Of a stretch of DNA of 64,000 bases, positions 23,887 to 33,208 are shown one piece after another. Each line of letters opens with the position of its first letter. Positions within the stretch are counted from its first letter, which is position 1. This DNA comes from Isoetes taiwanensis (Eukaryota > Streptophyta > Lycopodiopsida > Isoetales > Isoetaceae): NCBI GenBank assembly GCA_021234155.1, contig JAJEKV010000205.1, positions 477,501 to 541,500 on the forward strand, in the 5' to 3' direction. The position numbers were made by a program, and so were the translations under genes. The notes beneath the pieces are model-generated. The model was given only the letters and a program-made list of their open reading frames with translations, had not been told where the DNA came from and made no database searches.

Positions 23887-24190
23887 CAGGGATAGGTTCT
23901 ATACGTACAAAATTAAAATTCCTGACGTATAAAGTCAAAAAATACGTATTTTTTAATAAAATACGTATTTAACGTATTAAAACCTCACCGGGAAAAAAAA
24001 TTTCGTCAGACGCGCAAGCTTAAATGAAAGCCGTCGAAAATTTTTTCGCGACGTAACGCTGAAAACCACAGTTTTTTTTTTTTTTCGGCGTCACGCGAAA
24101 CCTTTTCATCTTCGCGTCTGACGAAAAAAATTTCACAGACGCTTTCCGTGTTTCCGCGTCTGCGAAATTCAAAAAAAAAACCTTTAAGTC
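23887..24190. promoter_or_regulatory. Subterminal motif cluster, left end of the hAT element
   Basis: Repeated motifs (GTCAGACGCG, CGTCTGACGAAA, CACAGACGCTTTCCG, GCGTCTGCG) in both orientations are mixed with A- and T-runs. The right end (48906-49110) has the same motifs. These are the likely transposase-binding sites. Confidence 0.6.
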
Positions 24191-25890
24191 CGTTTATACT
24201 AAGAAAAACGGACCTAAGCCCCTTTAAGTCCGGTTTGGAAATAAAAGACTTTCAAAATGCAGCCTTGGACTAGATCCAGGTGACGATCCAACCCAAGCAA
24301 TGATTTGAGCTTGAAAAAACCATCTCATAGAGGCTCAAAAAGCCAATGTACAAGAAATACATGACAAAAAAGATAAGGCGTTAAATAAATCAAGATTAAA
24401 CACAGCCAAATAATGCAAACCATCATGTAAGATAAATAGCATCCAGGACCATAATAGAGAAGAAGTCTATTTAGAACCAAGTAACATTTTTAGGATCATG
24501 ACACGTGAGTAGAGCAAGTCACAGATTTACTCAAATACCTTAAATAGGAGCTTGCAATAAAGACAAATCTGGAATTTAAATATAAGACAGTGCACCATAT
24601 ATCCATACTGTTTGGAGCTTACAAAGTACACCTTAGAGAATATTAATGACGTGCAAGTCCAAGACTATTTTATAATCATATATGAAGCAAGAAGTTTACA
24701 AGAATTTTAAGCCACCTATTGTGGTGAACAGTACATAACAGATTAAATCCTAGAAAGTTGATAGATGTCACCAAGTCGCTAACATCAAATATAAATGCTG
24801 TAGATTTGAGCAGTATTCCTTGCTCGTTGAACACCATGAAAAATACCACATGGAGGGAAAGATTCGGTTACCTGCAGTGGAACCAAGAGACAGTTAGCCT
24901 AATGGGTAAAAGCTCTAGCCACAACAGGTAAGCAATGAATCTATCCGGCTTAACGCCCTTCACCATTAACAAAAATACCAGTTAAATTAATAAGTTAAAC
25001 AGATGAAACAGTCTTATCATCTTACAGTAACATAAATAACGCAGTAGTCTAAAACTAAGACAAGGAAACCAAAAACATACACACAGTCTGTGAGATCTAG
25101 AAGGATCTAGAGGTAAATGATTCCAACCAAATTACACATCAAACAGAGGACTCCTTTAAGAAGCAAAAAATATTATTTCCATGTTGTTAAGCAGCATAAA
25201 TCTAGTCTTATAGAAATCTGTACCAGTATGGAACAATGTTAGAAAAAAGGGACCAAATGATGGGCATGGTTAGCAGCTCAGTTAATAGGAAACATGATAG
25301 AAAGATAGAGGAAAAAAGGTAAATAGAAGCTAAAAAAGATCCTGGACACTGGCGCTGGGGAAGTCACAAATAGAAATCTGATTTACTACTACAGAGCAGA
25401 AGAAAGTGACACTATGGTTAAAATATTGAATAAAGATAAAAGACAACGAGAAATCCTATACTCAGATACAGATCTCGGATTTGAGACCCTGAAACACAAT
25501 AGCAAATTATAATCAAGGGAGGAGAAGCCCTGGTACATAAACTAAGATCTCCAGGTAGGAATGATACAAGGAAAATAATAATTATAAAGGCAAATGCCCG
25601 CCACTTGGAGCCTGATATGAACCTGCTATAAAAATCTAAAATGTGTGTTCATTGCCAAATAGTTTTCCTCTTAGAGATATCATTTGAGTACTTAGCCAAT
25701 GAGCAGAGCGATTAATCAACAAATAGATATCAAAGAAACATGTAGACCTAGAACATGATGGAACAATTATAGCAAGGCAATTTAAGATTTATCGAAAGGA
25801 AAGGAAAACAAAGTTACAGTCCAAGTTTACAGCCAAATAAGCTTTACTTGTAGAGAAATAAGGTGGCAGCGAACTGCTGGGCAAACATTA

Positions 25891-26090
25891 ACATTTGGAG
25901 ATCTAGCACCATTAAGAAACATGCATACAATAATCAGAAGATAAGGTGAAGCATGGAAAATATGATAAGGAGCAGCAACCTAAGGACCTGGCTAAATTTA
26001 GACGCCATCAAACAGGGTAATAGAATACATTTAGAGAAGTAAGAGCAGACATGATAAAGGTAAGTCTCACTTCAAAAATAGGAGAGCAAT
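25891..26090. repeat. Diverged direct duplication, copy 1
   Basis: Shares word order with 26617-26800: an ATTTGGAGAT start, AAGAAAC/TATGCATA, CAACCTAAGGACCTGG against CAATCCAAGGGCCAGG, AAGAGCA/CAAACATGATAA, then GGTAAG. Similarity is perhaps 75-80 percent by eye. Confidence 0.6.
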
Positions 26091-26616
26091 ACGAGAATGT
26101 CAGGAACACAGCATAACTTTAGAGCCTATAGGATGAATAGACACTTATGCTTGCACACTAGGCAAAGAAAATTACTGTATGCGACCAGTCAGGCTAATGA
26201 GCAAGTGAATAAAACTTATAAATAACTTGATTGCAAATCGCTGGTTTGACATGATGGCAGCCAAGCAGCATAGCAGAAGTGAAAAATGAACTACTAGGAA
26301 TGAAAATAGAAATGGTAACCTAAATGATAATGATCAAAAATGATGAAAAGCCGCATAAGGATCAGAGAAATTAAAAGATGCTTGGGTGGTTCACAGGATC
26401 AAAGGATCAGAAAAGATCTTATAGTTAGATCTCAGCACATAAGCGTTTATCAGCAAGCACTACAGGAGCCAACACCATAAGCCAAGATCTGAGATCGATT
26501 ATTCAAGAGAGGCCTTGGTAAAATAAGCTCACCTATTATTGCTCAAAAGATAGCAAATAGACTTCTCAGGGGGATTTTATTTTAAATCCATATCAGAAAT
26601 CAGGAGGAAAAACCTC

Positions 26617-26800
26617 AGACAGATTTGGAGATTCAGCACTACTAAGAAATATGCATATTATAATTAAATAAGGCTAAACAAGGAGAATATGAGACAGAGC
26701 ATCAATCCAAGGGCCAGGTTATATTAAGAAGTCAAACTATAAGATAATAAAATACACTTTCAGAAGCAAGAGCAAACATGATAAGGGTAAGAATATCAAA
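26617..26800. repeat. Diverged direct duplication, copy 2
   Basis: Second copy of the segment at 25891-26090. Confidence 0.6.
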
Positions 26801-26878
26801 GAAGAGGAAACGGATTATGGAAGATTTAGCCATATTTTGAGGAGCTAAATATATAGAAACAAAGGGAACCTGAATTGC

Positions 26879-27130
26879 AGTGACGTCTTGGTGAAGATCT
26901 GTTGCTGGAACATTTGGATTATCTGGAGTAGCAGGAACTTCAGTCCGAAAATTATCAGGGATGTCTGGAGTGCATGAAAGAACCATGGGAACATTTGCAA
27001 TAGCTTGAGCCTTTTAAGTCCAGTTCTTAAAGAAAGGAGAGTCATCAAAACTATGCATGAACTTTACATGACCAGAGAAGATTGAACGTGGCCATTCGAT
27101 CTGCATCTTTCGGCTCCATGGGCAGTCTTC
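26879..27130 (-). pseudogene. Possible captured first exon of a host gene
   Basis: On the minus strand, from an ATG in the region of 27105, a frame reads MQIEWPRSIFSGHVKF, FMHSFDDSPFFKNWT, a stop, then KAQAIANVPMVLSCTPDIP and a Pro/Thr-rich stretch ending DVTAIQ before a donor-like CAG/GTTCCC. Just upstream (27217-27236) is a telo-box-like AAACCCTAAT, common in plant 5' regions. Except for one TAG the frame is clean. I cannot name the gene. A gene 5' end captured by the hAT element and then mutated fits these signs, but so does chance. Confidence 0.3.
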
Positions 27131-27680
27131 ATGCAAACTGAATCCAACTGGTTATGGGAGGCGGAAATCATCCCTAATCGTTATGCAAGCAGATCTCCTC
27201 AGGTCGGGATTAGGTTTTTCAAAAAACCCTAATCGTTGATAAAGAAAACAATTTGTTTATAGATAAATGAAACGTGATAAAAGGAACATTTGAAAAAAAG
27301 ATTTAGCATGGGAATAGCTTTTCCAATGGTGAAAAATGGATCGGTTATAACATGATCGATGGCAATTGCTCAATGGTATCTGGCCATAATGTTATCCAAA
27401 ACGAAATTCTGCACAGTAGTGGTAGCCGCAGAAGACCTAACATTTAAACAGTTAGAGGATATCAAAGGATTTCTATGGTCTTATAGGAGACATAGATATC
27501 TAGATGGAAACGAGCAAGAATAGCGCAAGCTCATGTGTACAGTTCAAGAAGTCTATTAGTGCCAAGGTCATAGTTCATGATATCCACCTCTAGTGCCATA
27601 TAGATAGGTGTCATATAAATACGTGCCCTTAGGGACACTAAGGTTTCATGTGTATCAAATAAACTCAGATGTCTATACTT

Positions 27681-27684
<4 letters not shown>
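27131..27684. other. Possible captured promoter / 5' region
   Basis: Contains the telo-box-like AAACCCTAAT (about 27227) and no ORF. It ends where the A-tract bordering family A begins. Confidence 0.3.

Positions 27685-27718
<34 letters not shown>
27685..27718. repeat. A34 tract at the left border of family A
   Basis: An uninterrupted run of 34 A residues between hAT DNA and the first LTR-like repeat. In the sense of the element (minus) it is a terminal T-run. Confidence 0.95.
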
Positions 27719-27723
<5 letters not shown>

Positions 27724-28334
27724 ACAAGCTAACCCAGGCAACAGCCTTATTAGCAGACTATATCGGTCAATCCCTCTATAGTCTTATCAATCTACAATAC
27801 AACTGAGCACATTATATGTAGAACATCTAACCAGTGGTACAAAGGTTTCCTAACCTTGTCTTTTTATTTAGACTGGGCTACTTCTTACCCTTGTTGTCTT
27901 GCTATTACCTATTTCTTTACTTGCTTAATGTCTTTAAGCCATGAATATGTTTTCCATTACCTCTTCTGTTATAGACCTTCCAGACTTCTAGCCTAGGTCC
28001 ATTCCTTTTCTAACTTTACTTAGAACACTATTACTCAAGTGTTTAAACTTTTTTTATTCCTTTATCACTTTTTTCTACAAAGTATCCAGGGATTCTTTCA
28101 TATCAGGTCATATTTTTAAGTAATCTATTATTGTGGTATTTTGTATGCCGAATTGCTCAACTATCAATAGGCCATTCTACTGATTTAGTACAGGTTTTTG
28201 ATAAATCCAGCAGCAAGTTTTCCAACAAACTTTGACTTTTCATATTACTCCAACTATTAACAAAACATATTTATCAACATACCTGTGGATAATGCATTTT
28301 TGCCTTTACTGTCATACAATATGTTTCAGCCTGC

Positions 28335-28589
28335 TCAAAAAGTTACAGGAATACATACCCAAGTTTTAATATTACTAGTCATCATAATATGATCAAAAAT
28401 GATGCTGCCATGTTCCCATGTCACTGAGGTATCAAGGTCATGGTTCAAACCATTAAATACATCCGATATACTCTTATATTTATGTTCTTCATATGATTCT
28501 TCCCATCCTATTAGCTTAAAACACATCATAACAAAGAAGAACGACATAATGATAGAAGAAACCCCAATGCACTGTGACCAATCATGCAA
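28335..28589 (-). CDS. Small ORF with possible membrane segment, family A 3' repeat
   Basis: An open frame of up to 84 codons without an upstream ATG; the first in-frame ATGs lie within it (FFFVMMCF). A hydrophobic stretch (SSIIMSFFFVMMCFKLIG) is followed by a charged part (WEESYEEHKYKSI) and VTWEHGSIIFDH. The copy at 47687-47932 has the same C-terminus but a changed hydrophobic part. A strong splice-donor-like CAG/GTACG in the other copy suggests it may be read as part of a spliced transcript. Function unknown. Confidence 0.35.
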   Translation of the reverse strand: MHDWSQCIGVSSIIMSFFFVMMCFKLIGWEESYEEHKYKSISDVFNGLNHDLDTSVTWEHGSIIFDHIMMTSNIKTWVCIPVTF

Positions 28590-28606
28590 ATATTAGCGAG
28601 AAATCG

Positions 28607-28700
28607 GTAATACTGCAAGGGCCAAAAGGTACTTAGTGGGTTTCTTGGCTCATCGCCCTTCACCCATTATACCTTCTTGCCCTTGATTAGTAAAAGCATT
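28607..28700 (-). other. Non-coding block shared between families A and B
   Basis: Contains GCAAGGGCCAAAAGGTAC, identical in both families, then patchy matches ending in CTTGATTAGTAAAAGC (A) against CTTGGTTAGTAAGAGC (B). The rest of the repeats is strongly diverged, so this block seems constrained. Other copies are at about 47954-48048 (A), 15201-15295, 18208-18302, 21211-21305 and 49434-49528 (B). Confidence 0.65.
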
Positions 28701-28942
28701 ATAGAGATGAGAAAGTAATTATGAAGACAAACATTACATAAATATTTATTCAAAACTCTGTTTTAGCAACATACCAACATAAACAAATGTTTACCTCCTT
28801 GTCTATTTTCATAGACATTATTATGTTCATTATCTGCAAGTATTTTCTTACTGCAGTTATCTGTTTATTTCTTGCAGATCAAGCTACTCTTCCCTCTTAA
28901 CTCATCTGAAACCTGAGTATTCAGCAGTACTATGCAAAAATA

Positions 28943-29368
28943 TTATGTAAATACCTGGAAATCATCTTCTTCTGATTCAAAGCCTTCTTCGATTTGTGTC
29001 TCCGGAACACCATATTCATTTGGGTTATTCCCCCTAGAATACCCACTTGGTTTTCTGTTATAATACCCGCTCTTTTTGGTATTATAGCTCGAACCTCCGT
29101 CAAAGTTTCGTTTACCTTCAAATCCTCGGCCATAGCCTCTCTTATCCATACTTAATAGGTCAAGCCTAACTGATTCTACGCAAAAATCAAACTCTCTGTA
29201 TAACTCCGGCTGTTCTTCTCTAGCATTTTCAGAGTTCTCGCTTTCACTGCTAAGTTCCGGATTTGAGCTCATACCCATCTTAATGCCTTGCATTTTCCCG
29301 GGTAAAATGGTCCGGGTCTCACCTATCTGCATTAAATTTTGGATGCATGCCAGTACTGGACCTGTCAT
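28943..29368 (-). CDS. Gly/Tyr/Arg-rich ORF, candidate nucleic-acid-binding protein of family A
   Basis: 141 codons from an ATG (MTGPVLACIQNLMQIGETRT). The first third is mixed, followed by an acidic Ser/Glu segment (SSESENSENAREEQPE). From about residue 73 there is a basic Gly/Tyr/Arg/Asn-rich tract (KRGYGRGFEGKRNFDGG, YNTKKSGYYNRKPSGYSRG), then an acidic end (EEGFESEEDDFQVFT). RG/GY-rich tracts commonly bind RNA, so a Gag-like or RNA-chaperone role is reasonable but inferred. The copy at 48694-48269 is intact and differs at only a few residues. There is no zinc knuckle. It is read in the same sense as the RT, in the terminal repeat. Confidence 0.5.
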   Translation of the reverse strand: MTGPVLACIQNLMQIGETRTILPGKMQGIKMGMSSNPELSSESENSENAREEQPELYREFDFCVESVRLDLLSMDKRGYGRGFEGKRNFDGGSSYNTKKSGYYNRKPSGYSRGNNPNEYGVPETQIEEGFESEEDDFQVFT

Positions 29369-29587
29369 ATTATCTTATGCCAAACGTCCCTTTATCTGAA
29401 ATTTCAATACTTGGTTAAACCTTGGTCGTCTGCCTATTGCTAGGGCACATGTTTTTAACCTTCTCATGTTTTTAACACCCCATTATATGATCCTTATTTC
29501 TCATTTTTGATCCTATAGTGTTTAAGCAAATAGAAGCTATTAAACATATGCTTATTTAGATGCTATTTTTGTCTTACATAAAAAAAA

Positions 29588-29702
29588 TCCTACCTCCTTC
29601 CGTAGGATTGCTATAGACCCCTTGGTGTGTGTATTTAAACTGTAACTATAGGGTGATTGTACCCCTACTGTTACAGTAGGGGTCATGCACAATCCTATAG
29701 TT
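29588..29702 (-). other. Conserved structured segment after the RT ORF, family A
   Basis: A hairpin TCCTAC / GTAGGA with an 8-nt loop lies directly next to the A8 tract at 29580-29587. Beyond it GACCCCT pairs with AGGGGTC, enclosing ACTGTAAC / GTTACAGT, which encloses a GGGT/ACCCC hairpin. The outermost GGATTG..CTATAG also recurs in complement (CAATCC, CTATAG). Family B keeps the same plan with compensating sequence changes (16864-16975). In the sense strand it lies between the RT stop (29780) and the 3' repeat, and ends in a T-run. I looked for hammerhead core motifs (CTGATGA..GAAA) and did not find them. Confidence 0.62.
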
Positions 29703-29779
29703 TGGTTTTACACTTGCTATTTATAAGTCAGTCCATACAGTCTATAAAAAATCAGAATTAAAGTATGTGTGCCATACCT

Positions 29780-31060
29780 TCAATGCTCTTTTATTATCTG
29801 TAGTAGTGTAGTCTTGTCATATTTCAAGCCTGGGAAGTCACTTGCTTGAATGTATTGATAAACCTTTTTGAGAAGTCCGGGTCTGTCAAATCCGTTGCTC
29901 ACAAATTCTTCTACCAGTTTTTTGATATCCGTGGCTGCTCTTATTGGACTGGAATTAACATACATAAATGGCATGATTTGAGATATAATAACATTTCTGG
30001 CTTGCATATATGGTCTGCAGCTGAGAGCATGTACAAATTTTATGGCCTTGAACGGTAGCAGCTCTCTTTTGTCAAACTTAGTTGTTTGGAATAGTCCCAT
30101 AAGTTTGTCATCCACTTGGATCGTCATATTGAGAAAATTGGCCCTGTATCCAAATCTACAATGTGGAGCAGATTCTGCAAACATGGTTTCTTCCTTAATT
30201 CCCAGAACATTCATATCATAGATACTTAATTCTTGGTTCACCTCTCCTACTGTTGTAGCTAGAAAACACCTTATATTGGGGCAGTTGATTGCCAAAAGAT
30301 CATCCATATATCTGAAAACGTGTTTGAACCTTTTGATTTCCGCAATTTTCCCTTGTTTGGCCAAGTTTCTAATGAAATTGTACTCGAACCATGCTAGGTA
30401 ACAGTTACACCAGCAGGGACTGCAGGAGAATCCCATTGGAATGCCACAAACTTGTTGCCATATCCCACTTCCCATGCTTACAAAACAGTTGGTGAGTAAC
30501 CAGTTATTGGTCTTAATAAAATTTTGTATACTCATCAAGCTCCAGCATTTACCTTGTGGGGGCCTTTTGAACCATTTTGCTATTACCTCCCCATTGCTGC
30601 ATTTCTTGATCCATAGTTCATACCTTTTGTTTTTTCTCTTCATGTGACTCCATGTCATGTTGGCTATTTTTTCGCTCACACTGCATATTCCATTTTCCCC
30701 GTATAAAGGAATGCTTTCATAGCATTTTGTAATGTCTGCTATAAACACCTCCTCTATTTTTCCAGGTAGATTTAATACTACATCATAAATTGAATTGACA
30801 ATCCAATTTGAATTGGCTTTACCTTGTATGAAAGTGTTTATGTCCGCACATCCTTCACTTGAAATTTCAGGCCAGAATTCAAGAATTAAGTTGAGTACGG
30901 CTGTAATTAGCTGCGCAATTTCAGTATACACTGTTCCATGGGCGTTTGTGATCCATCGATAATCCTTTTTGTGTGCTTTATACAAGCCCAATAGATATGG
31001 GAGTTTTTCAGATTCAAATAATACCTCTCCAATACACTCTTGGATTCCTCTTTGAATCAT
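29780..31060 (-). CDS. Penelope-like reverse transcriptase, catalytic part
   Basis: 426 codons. Motifs in order: LPYLLGLYKAHKKDYRWITN (residues about 20-39, the YxLxKxHK/R block of PLEs); EVFIADITKCYESIP (motif A, catalytic Asp); GIPMGFSCSPCWCNCY (motif B); FRYMDDLLAI (motif C, catalytic DD); FLNMTIQVDDKLMG (motif D/E region); TKFDKRELLPF and VIISQIMPFMYVNSS (thumb). Together these fit Penelope-like elements and not LTR or LINE RTs. There is no GIY-YIG domain after the thumb. The start ATG overlaps the stop of the upstream frame (ATGA at 31060-31057). The ORF itself has no stop, so the enzyme core looks intact. Confidence 0.82.
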   Translation of the reverse strand: MIQRGIQECIGEVLFESEKLPYLLGLYKAHKKDYRWITNAHGTVYTEIAQLITAVLNLILEFWPEISSEGCADINTFIQGKANSNWIVNSIYDVVLNLPGKIEEVFIADITKCYESIPLYGENGICSVSEKIANMTWSHMKRKNKRYELWIKKCSNGEVIAKWFKRPPQGKCWSLMSIQNFIKTNNWLLTNCFVSMGSGIWQQVCGIPMGFSCSPCWCNCYLAWFEYNFIRNLAKQGKIAEIKRFKHVFRYMDDLLAINCPNIRCFLATTVGEVNQELSIYDMNVLGIKEETMFAESAPHCRFGYRANFLNMTIQVDDKLMGLFQTTKFDKRELLPFKAIKFVHALSCRPYMQARNVIISQIMPFMYVNSSPIRAATDIKKLVEEFVSNGFDRPGLLKKVYQYIQASDFPGLKYDKTTLLQIIKEH

Positions 31061-31539
31061 CTGCTTAGTTCTTCCCCCAGGGTGCTTATTGGTAGGAAAT
31101 CCGTGCTATTTAGTCTGTTAAGGGCCATCTCCCTTATATGCCTAGGACAAATGAAAGATGGATTGTTTGCAGCCTTATCTACTCCAGAGATATATAAGTT
31201 ATCTGTTAACCATCTAAGGTTATTTACTACATCAGGGTCATTCAGGGCAAACTTTTTAGGGTATTCCCTTCCACATACTTCCTTGATTTCATCCCCCGTT
31301 TGTTCAATGACTCTCCTCTTGGTTTCTTCCATATCAGCATCTTTGATAAATGGGAATTCAAATCTGTGTGCATCAAAAATAGCGTCACACGTTTTTCTTA
31401 TTTCGACATTCAGATCCCTAATTAGCAATGCCTTGTCAGGTATATGTCCCAAGCCTTTTTTGAACATGTTTCTAAGCATTCTATTTCTCACTATGTTGAG
31501 GTTGGTTGTTCTAACATGGCCAATATCTTGGTCAACGAA
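31057..31539 (-). pseudogene. Penelope-like RT, N-terminal part, cut by a chromovirus
   Basis: This frame continues from 44649 after the inserted chromovirus. It reads DIGHVRTTNLNIVRNRMLR and KGLGHIPDKALLIRD, then ISGVDKAANNPSFICPRH. GHVxTxxLxIVxNxxLRxxxxKG and the DKxxxxxxxxCxRH block are N-terminal features I associate with Penelope-like RTs that also have an upstream CxC motif. The frame ends in TGA overlapping the ATG of the catalytic ORF. In related proteins these parts are, to my knowledge, one chain, so the +/-1 shift here is a mutation, a programmed event or a sequence error. Confidence 0.7.
31535..31539. repeat. Target site duplication of the inner chromovirus, left
   Basis: ACGAA, repeated at 44644-44648 directly after the other LTR. 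Confidence 0.85.
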
Positions 31540-33194
31540 TGTGTGACGCCCCACGCTAAACAACGGCGCCCGGTAGTATACCTAAGTAGAAATCCCCATC
31601 CGCTCGCTCAAGAAACCGCGATGGGCCCGTCTACCCCCGCGACTCGGGGTAACTCTTAGTGCGGGGAGGGAACACGAAGGTGTCTTGCGCGCCCTTCCCC
31701 TATGGGCTCCTATAACAGCGGAAGCGATAACACGTCAGAACTAGCATAAAACATATACAAATACTACCTCGGAGGGTAGTGCATCGCACATAAACCAATG
31801 CATAGATGATAATCACAAACCATAAAACAGGAGAGCTCCTACCCCGGCTCAGACTCGTAAGGAGGGTGACTGACCGGCTAGGCCTCAAGATAGAGCAGAC
31901 CGAGTCATGGCGATGGCGAGGGCTGGCATAGAACAATGGCTAGGGTTGACCACTCCATCCGCCCCTCCTGTGCATACTTTGCAGATGGGCTAGATCAGGC
32001 TCTGACAGGACTCTAGCCTTCCGGATACGCAATCCCATGGCATCACCCATCCGGGACTACTCCAGGTTGCATCTCCCTGGGCCCCGATGAGGCGGGAAGG
32101 GTTGCATCTCCCCTTCCTGTGGTCTAGAGGTGCGGGTGGGCGGCTAGAGAATCGCATGGCGACACACGATTCGCACTGCATGAACCCCCAAAACGAGAGC
32201 CAAGCCATCACTTGCAGCTCTCGAGAGGAGTGGCAACACCATTGCCCCGGGAGGTGTCCGGACCCATGCTCGGCCCACAATAAGTGACCACCATAAGCCT
32301 AGCCCACTATGGGATCCCCGAAGCCCCCACTTTCGGCGGGGATCCTCCCTCCACTTTCCCTCTAGCCCCGTTCTGCGGGCTTTGAGTCATATCATAGCCT
32401 CAATAGCACTGGGTGGGCTCCTATGCACAGTGCCGCAACTAATAGGAACTAGGGATCTACTCTAGGAACATACTACATATGGCCCTAGGTCTCTACCCCC
32501 TTCCCAATACGGGAGGAGCAAACATGATCAACCATCAACATATAATCATCACATCATGAGAATAATCATAAGAAGAACATCTTAACCTAATCATACAACC
32601 ATCTAATAGTTAGGGTTCCTTGATTAGGGTTTAAGATGTTGAATATGGGTTCTAGGATGGCTCTACTCTAGACACAAAATACTAGCACACCTGGAATGCT
32701 AATTCCAGATGGGCTATCACAACTACTACCCTACATACCTGCTCCTGATGCTCTCCCTCCAGATCCGGGCGCCTCCATAGTCGTCGACTCACACTGCTGC
32801 TGTTCCTCCTCCAAGAACGGGTCTACCTGGCGGGGGCTCTTTGCACCACCTATGCCCAATTAGCGATGTTGAAGCGGGTTTCGAACAAGTAGGTGAGTCT
32901 CACGGGTGCTAGAAATTTTGGAAAGAGGTCTAGGGTTAGGGTTTATGCCTATATAAGTTAGGTCCACCTAGGATGCCACGTGGCACCAATCGGGTGAGTC
33001 CTGTGTGGCGGTGCCCCAATAGGTTAAGGCCACATGGATAATGGCTTAACCTATGGTTGGCTAAGTTATGAGAATAACTTGGCCATGCCCCCTAGTGCCA
33101 CCCTTATGGTATACAAGGCTATGAATGATAGACTTGTATAGTTCTGGATCCGAGAATATACGTATTTATAGCGTATATCCCCCGGACCGTCACA
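31540..33194 (-). repeat. 3' LTR of the inner chromovirus
   Basis: About 1655 bp. In the sense strand it starts TGTGACGGTCC at 33194 and ends near 31540. It matches 42982-44643 along its length. Long AT-rich blocks are identical, but GC-rich blocks (31545-31690, 31868-31930, 32050-32340) differ by many single-base changes. Confidence 0.95.
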
Positions 33195-33208
33195 TTCTCC
33201 CCCCTTAG
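33195..33208 (-). promoter_or_regulatory. Polypurine tract of the inner chromovirus
   Basis: On the minus strand CTAAGGGGGGAGAA directly precedes the LTR start TGTGACGG, the standard plus-strand primer position. Confidence 0.88.

Larger units (their letters stand above)
24191..26800. other. Interior of the hAT element, non-coding
   Basis: No long ORF and no domain. It contains a diverged direct duplication (about 25891-26090 and 26617-26800). If the exon at 26879-27130 is real, this stretch would be its downstream intron. Confidence 0.4.
27719..29579 (-). repeat. Family A LTR-like repeat, 3' copy
   Basis: It is 1861 bp and nearly identical to 47065-48889. Differences are small and clustered (TTAGCAGACTATA against TTAGCCTCCCAGGCTATA; AATGCACTGTGACC against ACGTACCTGCAGCC). 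It has one extra 26-bp piece near 28762 and about 14 bp near 29520. It carries ORFs at 29368-28943 and 28589-28335 and the 18-nt block shared with family B. Confidence 0.92.

Noticed and set aside
29580-29710. Hammerhead ribozyme, as often found in Penelope-like elements
   Set aside because: I found no CTGANGA plus GAAA core on either strand of the structured segments of A or B. A different ribozyme type cannot be excluded by eye.
29780-31060. Group II intron or telomerase RT
   Set aside because: The motif spacing and the FDKR and SQIMPF..SS thumb wording fit Penelope-like RTs. No group II domain V/VI, maturase domain X or TERT T-motif was seen.
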